A stretch of 64,000 nucleotides of DNA from Progne subis subis (GCA_022316685.1 JAKJHU010000036.1:2615036-2679035), one strand, 5' to 3'. Positions 13,040 through 27,500 are shown, counted from the stretch's first letter. The notes: generated by a model not told the origin, from the sequence alone. Translations and numbers: made by a program.

Positions 13040-13268
13040 GAGAATCATGGAATCATAGAACATCAAGAGACCTTGGTTTCTTGGAAGAGACAAAGGGAGA
13101 GATCTTTAAAGATCATCCAGTCAGATCATCCACCTGTGTGGCACTGCCACTGTAACCCCTGAACCACTAAACCACATCATCCCGTGCCAGATCCAGGCAC
13201 CTCTTAAACATCTCCAGGGATGGTGACTCCACCACCTCCTGGGCTTCAGCAACTGGAGCTTCAGAGGG
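13040..13268 (-). mobile_element. CR1 LINE 3' fragment, minus orientation
   Basis: On the plus strand it begins AGAATCATGGAATCATAGAA, the reverse complement of the CR1 3'-terminal ATTCTATG-type repeat. It continues with GATCATCCAGTC-type sequence, CCCCTGAACCACTAAACCAC, CAGATCCAGGCACCTCTTAA and CATCTCCAGGGATGGTGACT. These are the classic antisense CR1 3' UTR blocks. Only about 230 bp remain. Confidence 0.92.
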
Positions 13269-13569
13269 CTCAGCTCCCATGAAGACTCATGCATCCATGG
13301 AAAGCTGGCATGAAAACAAGTCTTGGAAATACCAGGGCAGAGTTGATGCTTATTTTATAATTGTTTCAAGTTATGGTTTAGGTCCTTAAGTTCCTGTTAC
13401 AGTTGAGGTACTGCAGAAATCTCTGAACGTTTGGTCATGAGCCTCAGGATGATTTCTATTGCATGACATACACTCTGCTGTATCTCAGGTAGATCCCAGC
13501 TGTGCTGTACTGGGCTGGATTAGCTCACAATGCCAAAAACAACCAGAAAAGAAACTTAGAAAGGATTCA

Positions 13570-13632
<63 letters not shown>

Positions 13633-16600
13633 ACTATATAATACTCATTTAGGCTTCTTGTGTGGTCAAAAGAGAACTGGCTTATGGCAAGTTGAGGTGA
13701 AGTACTCTCTGGAGTCTCTTATCAACAATGAAGAGAGTCTGAACAACTAATTTTCAGTGTATATGACTGGAAATACTGAAACGCATCGCACCATCTGGAC
13801 CGATCATTTCTGACACAGAACTCACAATGACTTCAGCTTTACTGGTTGAGTCTGTGCAGGAGAGACTTAGGAGAGAGCTTAGGAGTGTACAATGGGTCCC
13901 TACTAAATTCAGGACTCAGCTTAGAGATAGGAGTGAAAATTGAAGAATATTTAAGTAGTACATTCCCTTCTGCAAATTATCAGTCCCAAAGCTGAAATAC
14001 AACTCAAGAGCATCACCAAGTGACTACATATTAAAAGTGTATTTTAAACATAACTGCAGTGTACATTCAGATATTTCCCTTTGGGTATTTTTAAACATCC
14101 CCACCCATTCTCACTCTTTTTGATGGTTAATATTTACACCAGTAGCAACTTCTCTCTAATCTGATCCCACACTGACTTCATTCCTCTAGTAATATTTATG
14201 ATTAGAGATAAAAAAATAGAACACCAGAAGAGATTTTTCAGCATGTCACCGAAATATTTTTCCTAATCCTACAAGACATTCTAACACTGCACATAGCACT
14301 GAGGCATAAGTTTGTCTTGTGGTTCCTGGAAAAACAGAAAAAAATTAAAAAACAACTTCTGAAATCTGAAAGAAACTCTCAGAGTGTTATTCTCTCACCT
14401 CTAACTAATTTTTCTTTTCTGTATATTATTTTGGCTTCTTTCAGCAAGCAAAGAAAACTTCAGCAAACTGACAGAACACTTAATGGAAAATCAGTGGAAA
14501 GCTCTCTTAGGCATGTGGGCAGTAACAGTTTCCTCTCTGTTAATGCTACCTGAGGGAATCAGTTAGCTGCTTACTATGCTATGACCACATTGGAATCTCC
14601 TGCAGTTGTGCTGTGAGAGACTAAAACTTTAATATCACCGTTCTTAATGGAAATTACTCATACTGCATATTTGTTGATGAATAGCTACATGCAAAAATTA
14701 ATGAGAACACAGAGCTATAAAATAACATCATATATCTCTAATGGCCAGAAAAGCACATTTTAGTTTTGCCAAGGTGTGCATCTCACTGTCTCAGATAAAA
14801 GTCTGAGGCATTTTTCATTATTTATATAGTAAGAGTCACTGTATAATGTCTATATACTTTGAAAATGTAGAGACCTGACTAAAAAATGCTGTCAACAAAA
14901 GCAACCAGACAAGTATAAGGTAGATCAAATTAAATTTTGTAGGGTTCAAATCTTGCTGTCCTTGTACTGAGTCCATAGCCTTATTTTACTTGGTTCTGCT
15001 AATAGTCTTTGTGAACACATCGTACTTGCATCCAAACTCCCGTTTCTGGAGAGGTTATGTCTGTACTACAAAACCCTTTATCACAGTTATTTACCAGCTG
15101 CTGTCAGTCCTCATATAATCATATCTGAAGCCTGAATAAGCAAGGTTATACACAGGTGTGAGAGAGGAAAGCAGCCATAACAAATGGAAGCGTAAGGGGT
15201 TGCGGCTGAGCAGTGAAAATTAGTCCATTCAGCTCTCTGGGCAAATAAAGGTCAAAGCATGTCAATGGCAAAAGTTGATCCAATATTTAATCTTGAACAG
15301 TAGAACATATTTCATTGCCATTGCCCCGCCATCACAAGTGATATAAAATTGTCATTGTCTATGACCATAACTCTTCCAGCAAAGTAAGTAGAGAAGCTAG
15401 CTCTTAGTTTGGAGGCTGCAAACCTCTCAGCATGCAGTAAAAGAGGGTAAAGCTCATTTAGGCTTTTACAAGAGTAACTTTAATTTGCCCTATGCTTAAA
15501 TCATATTCACAGAATTTCCCAGTGAACATGTAATAACTTGTCAAACTCCACCAGTTTGGATTTTTGTCTGAATCCTAAGGCTACTTTGTCAGGCACAGAG
15601 CTTGTGAAGAGCTGCCACACCTCTCCTGACAAAGATAGCACAGTCAGAAGGAAGTTAATTACCATGCACACTAAATTGGGGGAAAATACAACATGATGAT
15701 TTTTCTTCCATGTTCCAAACAGCATACTGAGAAAATCCCCTGCAAAAAAAAAATACAACTGACATGGTCTGTGAAATCACTTGCTATCCTGCTCACTTCT
15801 GATTTAATTAACTCGGCTGGACTTTGCCATCCGAATATGAAAAATGTTGGCTTTCATATTTTGGAAAGTGAGAAATTAATAAGCAATGATGAACTCAGCA
15901 AAGTGCAAGCAGACCTGGTACACACCTCCCAGCACTCTCCCAGCAACACCGACTTGCTGCAATGTGTGCTGAGGCTGCCAATAATGATGAATTTTGGCAT
16001 TCCCCTGTTATTTTTATATGGGCAAAATTATTCCATTCACTTTTTTTTGTGACCTTCTTAGGGCTTATGTCACAATCTCCCATTCTGAAAAATCTCAGAA
16101 GGAACAGTTGATTCCTGGAATATTGTTGGTAAAAAAATAACCTTGCTAAACACTGTCCCAGCAGAAAAAACTCATCCCTCAACTATTTTTTGCCCCAGAC
16201 CACTCTTATCATTTTATAATATATTTTATTACATATAATTAATATGGATAATCATTAACATGTATACTAACCATCTCATTTCAGGCTGTATCTCAGACCT
16301 AACATTAACTTAAATTCATGCCTTGAAGAGGAATTGTATTTTGTCTGCCAAACATTGCTTAGGGCAAGAACAATGCTTGAAAAAAAAATCTCAAGTTTGT
16401 CTTATGCCTTTTAGGCATCTTTGATGTTCAGACATGAAAGTTTTCCCTCTCAGCCTGACTTCAGCTGAAGGTTGCTGCTATTCAGCCCCTTTCATGTTCC
16501 TTTCCAGCTGTCTAAAGGCAGATTGTCCTGGCAGAGCAACTTGTTTTACTCTTAAACATCTATCCAGATATTTCTACATCCTTTTCTCAGTAAATTGAAT

Positions 16601-19600
16601 CAGAGTTTTTTGTAGTTGGTATCTTAGCAGCATATTACTGCTTTTGCATAAGATATTCCACTCTGCTCTCCCACCTCTCCTTTCTGTTTCCATAGTCTGC
16701 AGTATCACAGTGTGTGCCTGCAGGTACCTGGCATTTCCCCAACCTCAGGCAGCACCTCTTTGTTGTATTAGTCTGCCCAGCACCTCTGGAGGGTGCTCTG
16801 TCATCATACTGCCCCATCTTCCCTGTGTTCTGCACTCTCACTCTGTTCACATGGATGAGCCAAGCAGTGCAAGCATGGCACATAGGATCTCCTTGAGCTG
16901 ATCCAATCTTTTACTACATCCCTTTCAGCAGTTGTTCCAGCTCTCCAGCAATATCATTCCTGTGCTTCTGCCCATCTCCCAACTTTTTGCTGTGCCCTAT
17001 ATTTTAAGCAATCTTCTTAGTGGCTTTCTTTCTGGAGTAGGTCTGAGGAACTGCTGCTCCCCATGGCTGATTTCCTCTCTCCCACACTTATGCATTACTT
17101 TGCTTATTCAGACTCTAGAGTTGACCAGCTGAGGACTGGCAGTCCATTTGCTGCAGGAGCAAACAAATGTCCAACCAGACCTTAAAGGTGTGGCCATTAT
17201 ATTTACTGACCCCATGTGATCCATTGTGACATTTCAGAGATGGGGTCCTGGCACCCTTACAGGTTCCTCTAGAGAGCCCAAACAAACAGTTGTCCAGGAA
17301 TACCTGTGGCAGAAAAGTGAAGGTTATGTGTCCCCATTCAGTATAGGACTCAGTCACCTTTGTGTGCTTTAGGGACAACTCTGACTCAGAATTTCCTGGC
17401 CTTAAAAAGAGGATCCTGTGGTCAGCAGCTTTTCACTTGGGAGCCCTCTTGACTCCTGTTGGTCACCCAGGTTGTCACACCAAGTCAAGAAGCAGCATTT
17501 CAGGGCATTGGAGTTGCTCCTTAACTCCTGTGGAGCAGATATCGTTCTCAGGGCTTTGTAAAACAGCATTTTGGCATTTTAGAGACTGATCTAGTCTCTT
17601 CATTCACATTGCTTGCCAGTATGTAGCAAGTCCTAAATGTCATTTTCAAGAATGGTTTTAAGAATGAAGCAAATCAACCTGCTGCTAAATGACTTCCACT
17701 GTAGAAATACATTTCTCTTTCAGAAGAGATGGTTAATGCCCTTCTTTATGGATGCCTCCCTAGATTAACTGAAACTTATCAGCACCTTCCAACCAGCCAC
17801 CTCTCCTCAGTACAAGGGCAGTACTTTACCTTGGTTTTCACTGTACTAACACTTAAGAGATCCAATCCTATTCATTTGCAATAGTTTGCTTTTTCTTAGG
17901 CTCCTCTGTCTTTCTTCTGCTTCCTAGTGTCAGAATTCTTACACAGCAGAATAATTTCTAAATAAAATACTACCTGTGGAGAACATACATCCCCAGGATG
18001 AAACACTTCTTGGGTTTCTGTACAAGAACATGATGATGGTTCATCTTTCTGTTCACAATTTGAAGGATCACTGGGTCATCCAAGGAAGGATCTTTATCTC
18101 ATCCTAATTCTTTCAATTACCTAAGCCTTGGAACAAGCAAAAACCCACACCACACAGTTTCTAAGACTATGGGACTGTATAAGCCTTCAAACTATTTCAA
18201 GGACTCTCTTCAGGGTAATGGTTATTAGAATAGACCGTAAAAACAGGATTTATCATATAGAAGGATTACTTTTGACACATTTCCTAGAGGATTCTTTCCA
18301 CATGAGTGATCAGACCAAAACAAAATTGAAAAACAACAGCCTTGAACATTTTTTTTTCTTGTTGTTACAGTTTGTTGAACAAACTTTGATGCCAAAAACA
18401 TTATTTCCCATCTATTAGAGAGTTCTGGACTATCATTAGAATAATTAAAGCTTTCTGGTGACCCTCTAAACTAGAGATGTACAACAGTGCAATTGCAAAG
18501 GAATAGAGCAAGTTGTCTCCCTTGTTGTTTCAACTGCTTAATTACTGTGTGTTCCCAAAGACCTGTCAGCAGCAAAGAGTGTAATCAGCCTGGACCTGAT
18601 GAAAAAAACCCACCCACCTGAGATGTCACAGCTCACGTAAACTGTTTCAGTCACAAAGAAAATCCCAAATGATGATTTGAAGGTGTTAGGATACAGCAAA
18701 TAAAACAGCAGTTTTATGGTAAATCTCTTCAAATAGGAGCATGTTCCCACTTACGAATAACTACAGAGGACCAAAGGTGTTGTATCATATCTTCCAGTAT
18801 ACATCATGTGTTAAGTCTCAATAGGCAGATTTATCCAATTTCGTTTGATTTCTGCTGTCTGGAACATGCTACACCTTGAGACAGGCCCCATGTGCAAAGC
18901 TTGACTTGTAAATGAAAGCCAAATGTGGATGGAAATAGTGCTGGCCAGTCAGAACATGTACAGAGCTGGTGCTTTCCCCAAAGCTATTTCTGCTGATCTC
19001 TTCAGGCTCCTTTTGAGAGAATTGTATGTGCATGGGTCTTGCTACTGACAATCTTTTTGGCACTAAGGTCCAATAAACACCAAGGAACTTAAGTTATTCG
19101 CTACCTTTTTAGACTTCTCTTATACCAACCACAAGTTTAGTTTGTACAGCTCAGCCACAGCAGTTTCTTAGGCAGAAGAGGAGGCTTCAGTATTTCTAAT
19201 TAAATGTGTTCCTCTCATTACCATCACAGGACTGGTAGCCAGCCGAAATTGTCCCTTGGTCTCTCCCACAAGCATGACTGTGAAGCATGGCTTGATGCCC
19301 ACCACTAAGCAGAGCAGGAGGGTATTTAACACGAGGAGGCATGTTTCTCAATTTTCACACCTGCATTCTCTATTCTGTAAGGAAAAGTGAGGCTTTGAAG
19401 TTTTATGACTAAGAGAGCTCTTCTTTTCTTTCCAATTTTGTCTGGTCTTGCAAACACAGATCTGATACACTTTTTTTTTTTTTCTTTCTTTTCCTAATTG
19501 ACAGTCTGTCTCACAATAATCTGGTGTTAAAAAGCATAGGAGCTATGTAAAACCATGGAATTCGGGGGAAAGTACTGGGTGCAAAATAATTCTATCAAAA

Positions 19601-22085
19601 AAATAAAATCTTCAGAAAAAAAACTACTTTTCTTAAGAAACAGAGGTTTTTTCTGAGAATGAAGGGATCACAACTGATCATCAAGAAAATACTTCAACCC
19701 AGAGGCCCTAACAGATTCTGTACTTAAAACTTTGCTCAGGTGTCTCTATGTGCTATTCAGAAATGTTGGCTTGTCATATGCAAAACACTCCAAATCTGAA
19801 TTGCCCTTGTTTTTATATTTGTATGTGTATGTGAAAGGGAGTTTTGATCTTCTGAACATTCAAATTCTAATTCAGCAGCAGAAATATGTGAGCAAGTCTC
19901 CTAAAATGGAAGTTTGCATCTAGGAAAGAAAGTGCCATTCTGATCTAAGGCCTAAACAATTTCTCCTACTGTATTCCATGCAAGAGGTAAATGCTGTATA
20001 TTTTTCTTGAAACAGAATAAATACTGAAGAAGGTGCAAACAGTACTGATGATGACACAAGCAGAAGAATATACTGAAACAGCCACCACCCAGACCACAAC
20101 TTTTAGAAAATGTTTGGCCCCATTTTCTTGTGATGCTACTGTCCCCAATTCCACTGAAGTCAATTCAGGGATGAAAGCGAAGGAGGGCAATTTTGCAGTA
20201 TCATAGCATTTTTCAGAAGTTGTGGGAAGAATAAACTTTTCTGTAGTCATTATCTCAAAGGGGTTTTTTTGGCCTTTGCTTGGAACACCTTAATCCCCAA
20301 ATGACCAAATGACTGATTGCTGAGACCAGAAAAATCGTAACATTTTTTTTAACATCCATGTTTCATAGAATGTACTCTGTTTTTCTTCACAAGCTGATAT
20401 CAAGGTGAGAGGTATTTGCTTCAGCTAAATAAAATATTGCAGAATGGATTTTTTTTTTTTCTGTATACCCACACTTCAGCTAAATAAAGTTCTTGTTTCT
20501 CTGCCTCTAGAAAATGAACTGAAGGAAGAAGCAGTGGTGGTAGAGAAGTCAGGGGGATTCCACTTCTTGTATATGCTGTTCAAACGTTGCTTAAAGGTTT
20601 TTTAAGATCTGGGGACTCAAAGGTCAGCTGGGGGTTAGATGTGGTAGTGGAAAAATATCTGGCTGGCATGGTCCATGGAATGTGTTGCAACGGCCTTGAA
20701 AACTCTGGAAATACAAAGCTTAGGAATTTTATAGAAATTAAGGAGTTATTGGCAACATTTTTGACAGAGGACAGCTCAGTGGAAATATCCTCATCCCAAA
20801 AACTCCTGATGACATTTCTGGCTCATTTGTTTTTATTGCATGGCAATACACTGACATCTAGTGGGTATTGTCCTCTTAGGAATGCTGGGCCTAACCAGGA
20901 CTGGGAAGAAATTGTCTGGTCTAATCTATTTTTTTTATTATTATTATTTTATAATGGAACAGAATATTTTTGACTAGACAAAAACTTTCCTGGAAATTTT
21001 TCTCTTACTTTTTCATAGGAAACCACAATCCTTCCATCATTTGCCATTTTTGGCTGAAAGCTAAACTGAAGATTTCTTTTTTTTTTTTTTAATTGAAGTT
21101 TAATATTTTCAGTTTCTCACAGAAATTTTCCAAGCAGCTACCTCTCCAGTCTCTGCCCCTCTGAGGCATTCATGTGCTGCTCTACCATGTAAATCTTTTT
21201 CCTCTCTCTTACAGTTCAGGGAAACAGAATGAAGGTCCCTGCACACAGAAAAATCACAGTTGTACAAGTGATTGCCTTTTCTCACACACAAAGCCATTTG
21301 GTTAATTCTTTCAGTCTTTCAGTTTGGACCGAAATGCCTGTGAAGAGGGTGAGGATTTATCCCCCAGGGAGATGTTCACGGGCAGAGCAGGACTGCAAAG
21401 TCTCAGCAGTTGGTGTGTGGCGAGGTGGGGCTGGGGTATGGCATTCCCTGTGTGATCTCTGCTTCGTGAATCAAGAAAAACACGTGAAAATTAAAGCCTC
21501 TGTTGCTCTCCCTCTCCAAGCAACATGGCTTTTCCCCCAAGCACTAGGTTTCTCTGACTGATGACTCTATGAATCCTTGTAATCAAAGCCACCTTCTCAC
21601 TTTGTTCTGCATTTCCAGTCTGCCCTTCCTGCCCCAGGTGTGATTAATCCCATGGTTTATTAATGGGTTTTCCCTCTCAAAGCCCTTTTCCGAGGCAAGA
21701 TGAGGGGCTTGGCTGTGCTCCCCCTCAGCCCTGCTGTGGCAATGCTGGACCAGCCCCACAGCCACCACTAGCCAGGAGAACAACACATGCTGTAGGGGCA
21801 AAGCTCGGCTTCCCTGACATCTGCAAACAGGAATGGTTTGGGGGTTCTTGCTTTCCAGGGAGCATTTTACTGTGTCAAACCATGAGAGAAACTAAGCAAG
21901 GGAAGGGGAGGGGAGTCAGCAGAGCGACAAGGTAAAGGGCTGGGAGGTCTGTGATTGGCCATGGGTATTTGGTGAGACAGCAGGAAAGTCCTCCTTGCCC
22001 TCACTGGCTGCCATATGTCTATTGGCTGGATCTGCTGGGCTGGTGAAATATCTTTGTGCCTGGAAGAAGAGCAGGCTGGTAATAG
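13269..22085. other. Intergenic, no gene seen
   Basis: This stretch holds a 59-base A tract (13571-13629) and otherwise unremarkable AT-rich sequence. A more pyrimidine-rich patch lies at 16640-17100, and a GC-richer patch with CCAAT-like sites at 21660-22080 leads into the next LTR. Open frames of up to 128 codons (for example 20587-20973) show no recognisable family. Confidence 0.5.
13571..13629. repeat. Homopolymer A tract, 59 bp
   Basis: This is an uninterrupted run of A, the longest homopolymer in the window. It could be the A tail of an unrecognised retrocopy on the plus strand, but the preceding 250 bp do not resemble any gene I know. Confidence 0.95.
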
Positions 22086-22518
22086 TGTCCTGGTTCTGTC
22101 CAGGACAAGATTACCTTTCTGCAGGAGCCAGGAGGGGGTATGGCTGGGGCCCAAAGGTTATTCTATACCAACTCACAACATTTCTGGGGGCAGGGGGAAG
22201 GGAGTTGGCTTTCAGAAGGAGGGGCTCTCTTGCAGTCAGGGCTGCACTTGAGTTGTGAATTTGGGGCATGTGAGTCGCTCTCTTCTTTGTACACTTTTAT
22301 TATTAATACTGTTGCTGTTACTGTTCACTTTTCTTATCTCATTGCTGTTTCCAGTAAGCTGTTCTTATCTAAACTTGTGATCTTTGCCTTTGGTGCCTCC
22401 AATTCCCCTCTCCATCCCAGTGTAGTGGGGAGAGAAAAGCAGGCGAGCAAGAGAGGCAGGTGGTTTGGAGTCTCGGTGGGAGCACTGCACTGGGGAGTAC
22501 CATTCCTAAACCACAACA
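22086..22518 (+). mobile_element. Solo LTR, avian ERVL-like
   Basis: The element begins TGTCCTGGTTCTGTCCAGGA and ends CTAAACCACAACA, so it is TG...CA bounded. The interior carries the TTATTATTAATACTGTTGCT block, the AAGCTGTTCTTATCTAAAC block, the CCCCTCTCCATCCCAGTGTA block and a GAGCAAGAGAGGCAGG stretch. I recognise these as the 3' half of a common avian ERVL-type LTR. The flanking pentamers AATAG (22081-22085) and AGTGG (22519-22523) differ by two A/G transitions, consistent with a decayed 5-bp target duplication. No internal retroviral region adjoins it. The minus-strand 160-codon frame overlapping it is fortuitous. Confidence 0.8.
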
Positions 22519-24511
22519 AGTGGTCACTCCTGAATAACTAATAAGGCAGCAAGTCCCTCTCTCTGCCAGGGAAAGGACGTCCTCAATGACACCCAATGTC
22601 ACACCCAGGTGGCAAAGCAACCCAGACAGTGCAGGGCATGAACCAGAAGACCTGAATACCTGGGTGTAAAGTAGGGGGGAAGGCTGGTAGGACTGAGAGC
22701 TGTCTGCCATTCCCTGTGCCAGAGCCACAGGCAGTGAGCTCTGGGCACAGCCACAGGGAGGGCTACATTGCTTGCTGAGACACAAACTCATTGAGGGCTC
22801 TTTGCTGCTTTGCCCTTTTTCCCGTTGCAAATGCCAGCAATCCAGATTCACTTGTCTTTATTTCACTGGGATCTCTGCTTGAAGGAAATAATATATTTAA
22901 TGCTAGGGTTGTGAAATATATGGACTCAGCTGTTCAAAAGTCTGAGCAAAAGAGCTTTATTCAGGAGACTGTGAAATACTGGTGAGAAGTTTCACTGAGT
23001 TTTTTTGCACACCTCAGATTTATTCAACAAATAATTTATTTGGCAGACCAACTATAAGGCTGTGTTGTTGAAGAGCGACTGATACGATAAATCACATCAT
23101 GTATAACAATTACCGTCCTTTGGGCTAGAGGAGAGTACAAATAAGATCTGTCATAGACAGAAAAACACAGACATTAGAGCAAACGATGTAGTAGTTCAAC
23201 TGTTGTAGAAAAATTAGTCTGCAAGAAATAATAATAATTGCCAATTAAATTTCATTCCATTTGGTCATTCAATATGAGTCCTTCAGGACTCACATGCGCA
23301 GAACAGCTGTGGTCCATGAATCTTCTTATCTCCTGGTTTTTGCACTACAGCAAATATTTTTCCAGGCTTGTTTTGATGCATTTTTTATAGTGTTATTTCA
23401 TTCCTGGAACTAGAGGAAAAATGGATGAGGAGCAAATTTCCAGCACTGCTGCAGCTTGGAATTTCACCTTGATGGTGAAAAGCCATTGGATCCAAGCTTG
23501 GATAGACACCAGCAAGAGGTCTAACAGGTGCCCAGCCTGTTAGCATTTGTAAACCTTCTTTACTTCAGCCTGAAAATATCCTAAATCTATGTTGAATGCA
23601 TTTTAAACCATAAACAAAAGTGATAATACTGGAACACTGCCGTTTTTCTCTTAGACATTGATCCTGATAATTCAAGGTAAGCCATTATATTTGTTAGAAT
23701 TTGATATAATTTTGTGCCCTTAGCCATAGTAGCCACAGTAACAGTTTGGATATCTTTTAAATATTGGAAGACCAAAGGTCTTGGCTTCAAGTCTTCTTAA
23801 AATGACCCAGCATTTTCTTGGACAGAGGCAGGTGGTGGTGGCCGAGCAGGTCGATGCAGGCTGGCATGCTGCCTGGCCCTGGGGCCAGACATCCTGCTAG
23901 CACTCAAATGGTCCTCCTGGCACTCCCCTCCAGCTTTCAGAGCACAAACTCATGTTTGATTGCATTCAAAGGCAGATTGTCTTTGCTGCTTGGCCTCGGT
24001 CCATGCAGCAGCAGAATATCCTGATGACTTTCGCAGACTCGGAGCAGCGCTGTTTTGCCATCGCGGCAGGTTCTGAGGTCAGGATGTCTGAGGGGCAGCA
24101 CACAGGTTAAATAAGGCTACTGTGCATGCCCTCAGCCTTTCTCATCCAGGAGCAGCAGCAAATGCTTGTGCTCTCATCCTCCCCAAAAGCTCAATGGCCT
24201 TTTAACTGGTGGCAAATTCCTCAACACCAGTCTCATCAGGATCAAACAGAAACAGCTTTCTGGGCTCAGAAAAACTTAAAGACCAAACCCTGCCAAATGC
24301 TGTGTCTGGAGCAGTTCCTCCCTAAATCTCCATGGGAATAGGATGGGAAAACAAGTGAACAAAATGCCAGTTTCTGAACTGTTTCTCCATCCTTCATAAC
24401 TGCAAAATGCTACAGATAGAATCCCAATTTAGAGAGAGATGAAAGAAGCAAAAAGGAGGAAAAGCAAATTTACTTTGTTAAAGTGAAACTCTATAAACAG
24501 GAAATGTCTCA

Positions 24512-24513
<2 letters not shown>

Positions 24514-24564
<51 letters not shown>
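24514..24564. repeat. Homopolymer T tract, 51 bp
   Basis: An uninterrupted run of T. No recognisable retrocopy lies on either side. Confidence 0.95.
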
Positions 24565-24566
<2 letters not shown>

Positions 24567-27500
24567 CTGCAATGCATTTAACTAGTCATAATAAAAACAT
24601 TCCCACCTGAGATGGGCTCAAATCAGGCAATCCAGTCTGACATTTCCTTTTACCTGTGAACACAGCCCTTCACTGAAAATAATCCCTTCTTGATTAAAGA
24701 GCCAGGCCAAGCAGATGAGCTGCTGCACAACTCATGCCTGGGACAGGCTTCCCACAGGATGCAGTTCTAGAGGGCAGAGCCCTGGCCAAAAGCAGGGACC
24801 ACCAGCTCCAGCCCTGCCTGCCTTGGAGGATCCAGCAAGAGGATCCCCTCAGACACAGCCTCAGGGCTTGGCAGAGCTCTCCTGTCACCCTGAGCTGCAC
24901 CCCATGTAGCAAAGGAAGACAAGCAGAGCCCAGAGCTCCCACCTGCCAGCCTTGATCTAAAGGCTGGCATGTTCCTCAGAGCACTTGGAAACAGGCTGGG
25001 TTTGCTGTTGGACTGAAAGCAGCCTAGCATTGCTTTCCTATCGATGCCTTGGATTGTGGCTGTCAGGCAGTCCAGTCTGTCCACTCCTCATCAGATCTTC
25101 ATGTACTGAATAAAGTCCAGAGAGGGTCTAGAGTGCTCTGAGCCTCTCAAAGTAAAAGTTTTAAGGGTCTAACTTCAGTTCACCATGCAGTGCATGGGGT
25201 AAGCTGGCAGGAGCTTCAAAAAAAACCTGACACGGAGTGGGAAAGCAACAAATGCCATCAGGGCTTTCAGCTCAGGGCATTTTGCTTCTTCCCATATTGC
25301 TTGTGGTACTGAGCCTTGAGATTTTAGGATTTCCCCCCACTCCTTCAGGACTCATAGCCCAGATCCCCAGAGATAGGAACCTAAATATTTCTTTTTAAAA
25401 CAGGAGCAACAGTTCACTTGCTGCCTTTCCTTCTATTCCTCATCTCTGCTCCCCTGTAGACATGGAAAAATAAGACCCACTTGTCTCCTTTACTCTCCTC
25501 TCCCACCTCACTGCCCTCTTGCTGAGGATAGGATGCTCATAGAAGGGGGGACGAAAAGTTGCCCTGCCAGCATTATTCTCAGATTTGTGTAGCATCCACA
25601 ACTTGGAAGGCATGCAGACCACATCAGTGAACAACCATGGGATCTGACGAGGGTGATACACCAGTGACAGTCTGATTTAAAAGCACTGACTCCACTGACT
25701 GGAGCTGCCAGCTGCATTACGTAGCATTTTGACAAGTGAAGGGTTTGGTCTGGGAGTGCTGAGCAGTCAGAAGAGCCACGCTTTCTTCTCGTTTCCTGAC
25801 AGGTGTGTGCTTGCCTTCTGCTCCTTGGATTTGTGTCAGGGTGTCTGGTCAGCATCCCAGCTGCCAGGAGGAGATTAGCAACCTCCGTGGCAAAGTTTGA
25901 ATTTTCCATTTACCAGATGGCTAAAGGATTGTGCTCTTATATATATATAGTGGTTTTTTTGTTTTTTGTTTGGATAAGAACTTTGGAACACAGGAACAGC
26001 CTGTGTCATCTGGAGATGAGTTGATGGTGCTGTGCTCTGCACAGGGCAGTGGTTTGGTTCTGCTCAGAGGCTGCAGCTAATCAGCTCAGTCTCTCACCTC
26101 TGATGAAGCATTTCCTTTCATGGAGATACCAAATGTGGGCCCTCCACAGAACTGCGCTGGCAGTGGGCTATCTTCCAGACCTGGTTTATAAAATCAGTCT
26201 TGGGAAGCCTGGCATTTCCCAGGAGACATCATCTTTTCACCATAGCAGCTGGTCAGACCTGCCTTAGCAACCTGCTATTGCTGAGACCCACTGCTGCAGG
26301 AGCAGAAGCATATCAGGAAATTCTCTATTAGAGTACAATATCTCATAAAATATCCCTCACCCCCACCAAATTCACATCATTATTAGTCTCTGAGTGGGAA
26401 TTGTATTCCTTTCCTGCAAGGAGGTGGGTGAGAAATGGAGGGATGTAAAACTGCAGATGGCAGAGGGGTGAACTCATTTCCTTCCTTCTGATCTTGCTGT
26501 TTTGGGGCTACACTCAAGGAAATGGAAAGTAATCATTTTAATACACTTAGAGTTTGGGAAAGGTGCCAGAGCACTGGAAGCACCTTCTCTTATGAGCACC
26601 TATATAAATAAAAAGCCTTGAATGGAAAGAAAGGAGAAGCAGGTTCTCAAGACTATCCTTGCTGCTACTGTGATTGGCAAAAACAATCTCCTGAGTGCAT
26701 AGGTGAGAAATTATACCTCTAATTTGTGTCAGTGGGCTTTATGCAGTGAAATTCTGGGGTGACTTTTTTTTACCCAGGAAGAGTAAAACATATCCCCAGT
26801 TCCAAATATCATCCCAGTACCAGTTTCATTAGAGGCACAGAGCGGAAAGCAAGAATTTTGGGAGCAAGAGCTCTTGCTGTTAGGCAACAGCAGAGGTTGA
26901 GGGGTGATTATTGAAGTGCAACAATGTTTTAGCTGGGAGACCAAAGCAGCACAATGGCAGACACAAAGCTTTTGAGAACAAGTTGGACAAATATCTGTCA
27001 GGCATGTCAAGTGGTCATGAAACAGTGGAAATAATGACCAGCTAAAGTTCCTAGCAGCCCTGATTTCTATCTTTTCTATCTTTGGTCACAAGTATAGCAA
27101 AATTTTTAATTATGACTGTGGCAAATGTAGACACAACCAATAAAACAGGATTGTAATATTAGAGCTCTTTGTGCAGCAATTGGCTAGAGCTGGGCCGGGA
27201 AGATATGTGGGTAAGGGAAATATGTGATATACCGGGAGGTCTTTGCTCATCCTCCAAAAATGCCTTATGTTCCTAATTTTTTTTCCTATCTCTATTCATT
27301 ATCATATTTATTTGAAACAATTTTAAAAGGATAGAGCATTATTCAATGGAAAAAGTTACTAGAAGTCTGTTGGAATCTTTCCATGAATGCCTCATCCGTA
27401 AAATTACATCAGATCAAGGAAAAGGAAAGTGAGCCAAGCAGAAAGGCATGCACAACAGGTGCAGAGCAAACTGGACAGCAAACTACCCATCCCTTCTGCC

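Noticed and set aside
14941..14975. GGGTTCAAATC resembling a tRNA B box
   Set aside because: No matching A box, cloverleaf or acceptor stem can be drawn around it.
19966..20250. Minus-strand 94-codon frame with a hydrophobic VVVWVVAVSVYSSACVII stretch
   Set aside because: It matches no known membrane-protein family, has no splice or promoter context, and its length is within chance.
21446..21500. Plus-strand frame reading SLCDLCFVNQE, similar to the CDLC of the human CD109 tail
   Set aside because: It is on the wrong strand, has no splice context, and the true tail exon was found at 47511-47321.
22369..22851. Minus-strand 160-codon frame
   Set aside because: It lies largely over the antisense strand of a solo LTR, with no recognisable protein content.
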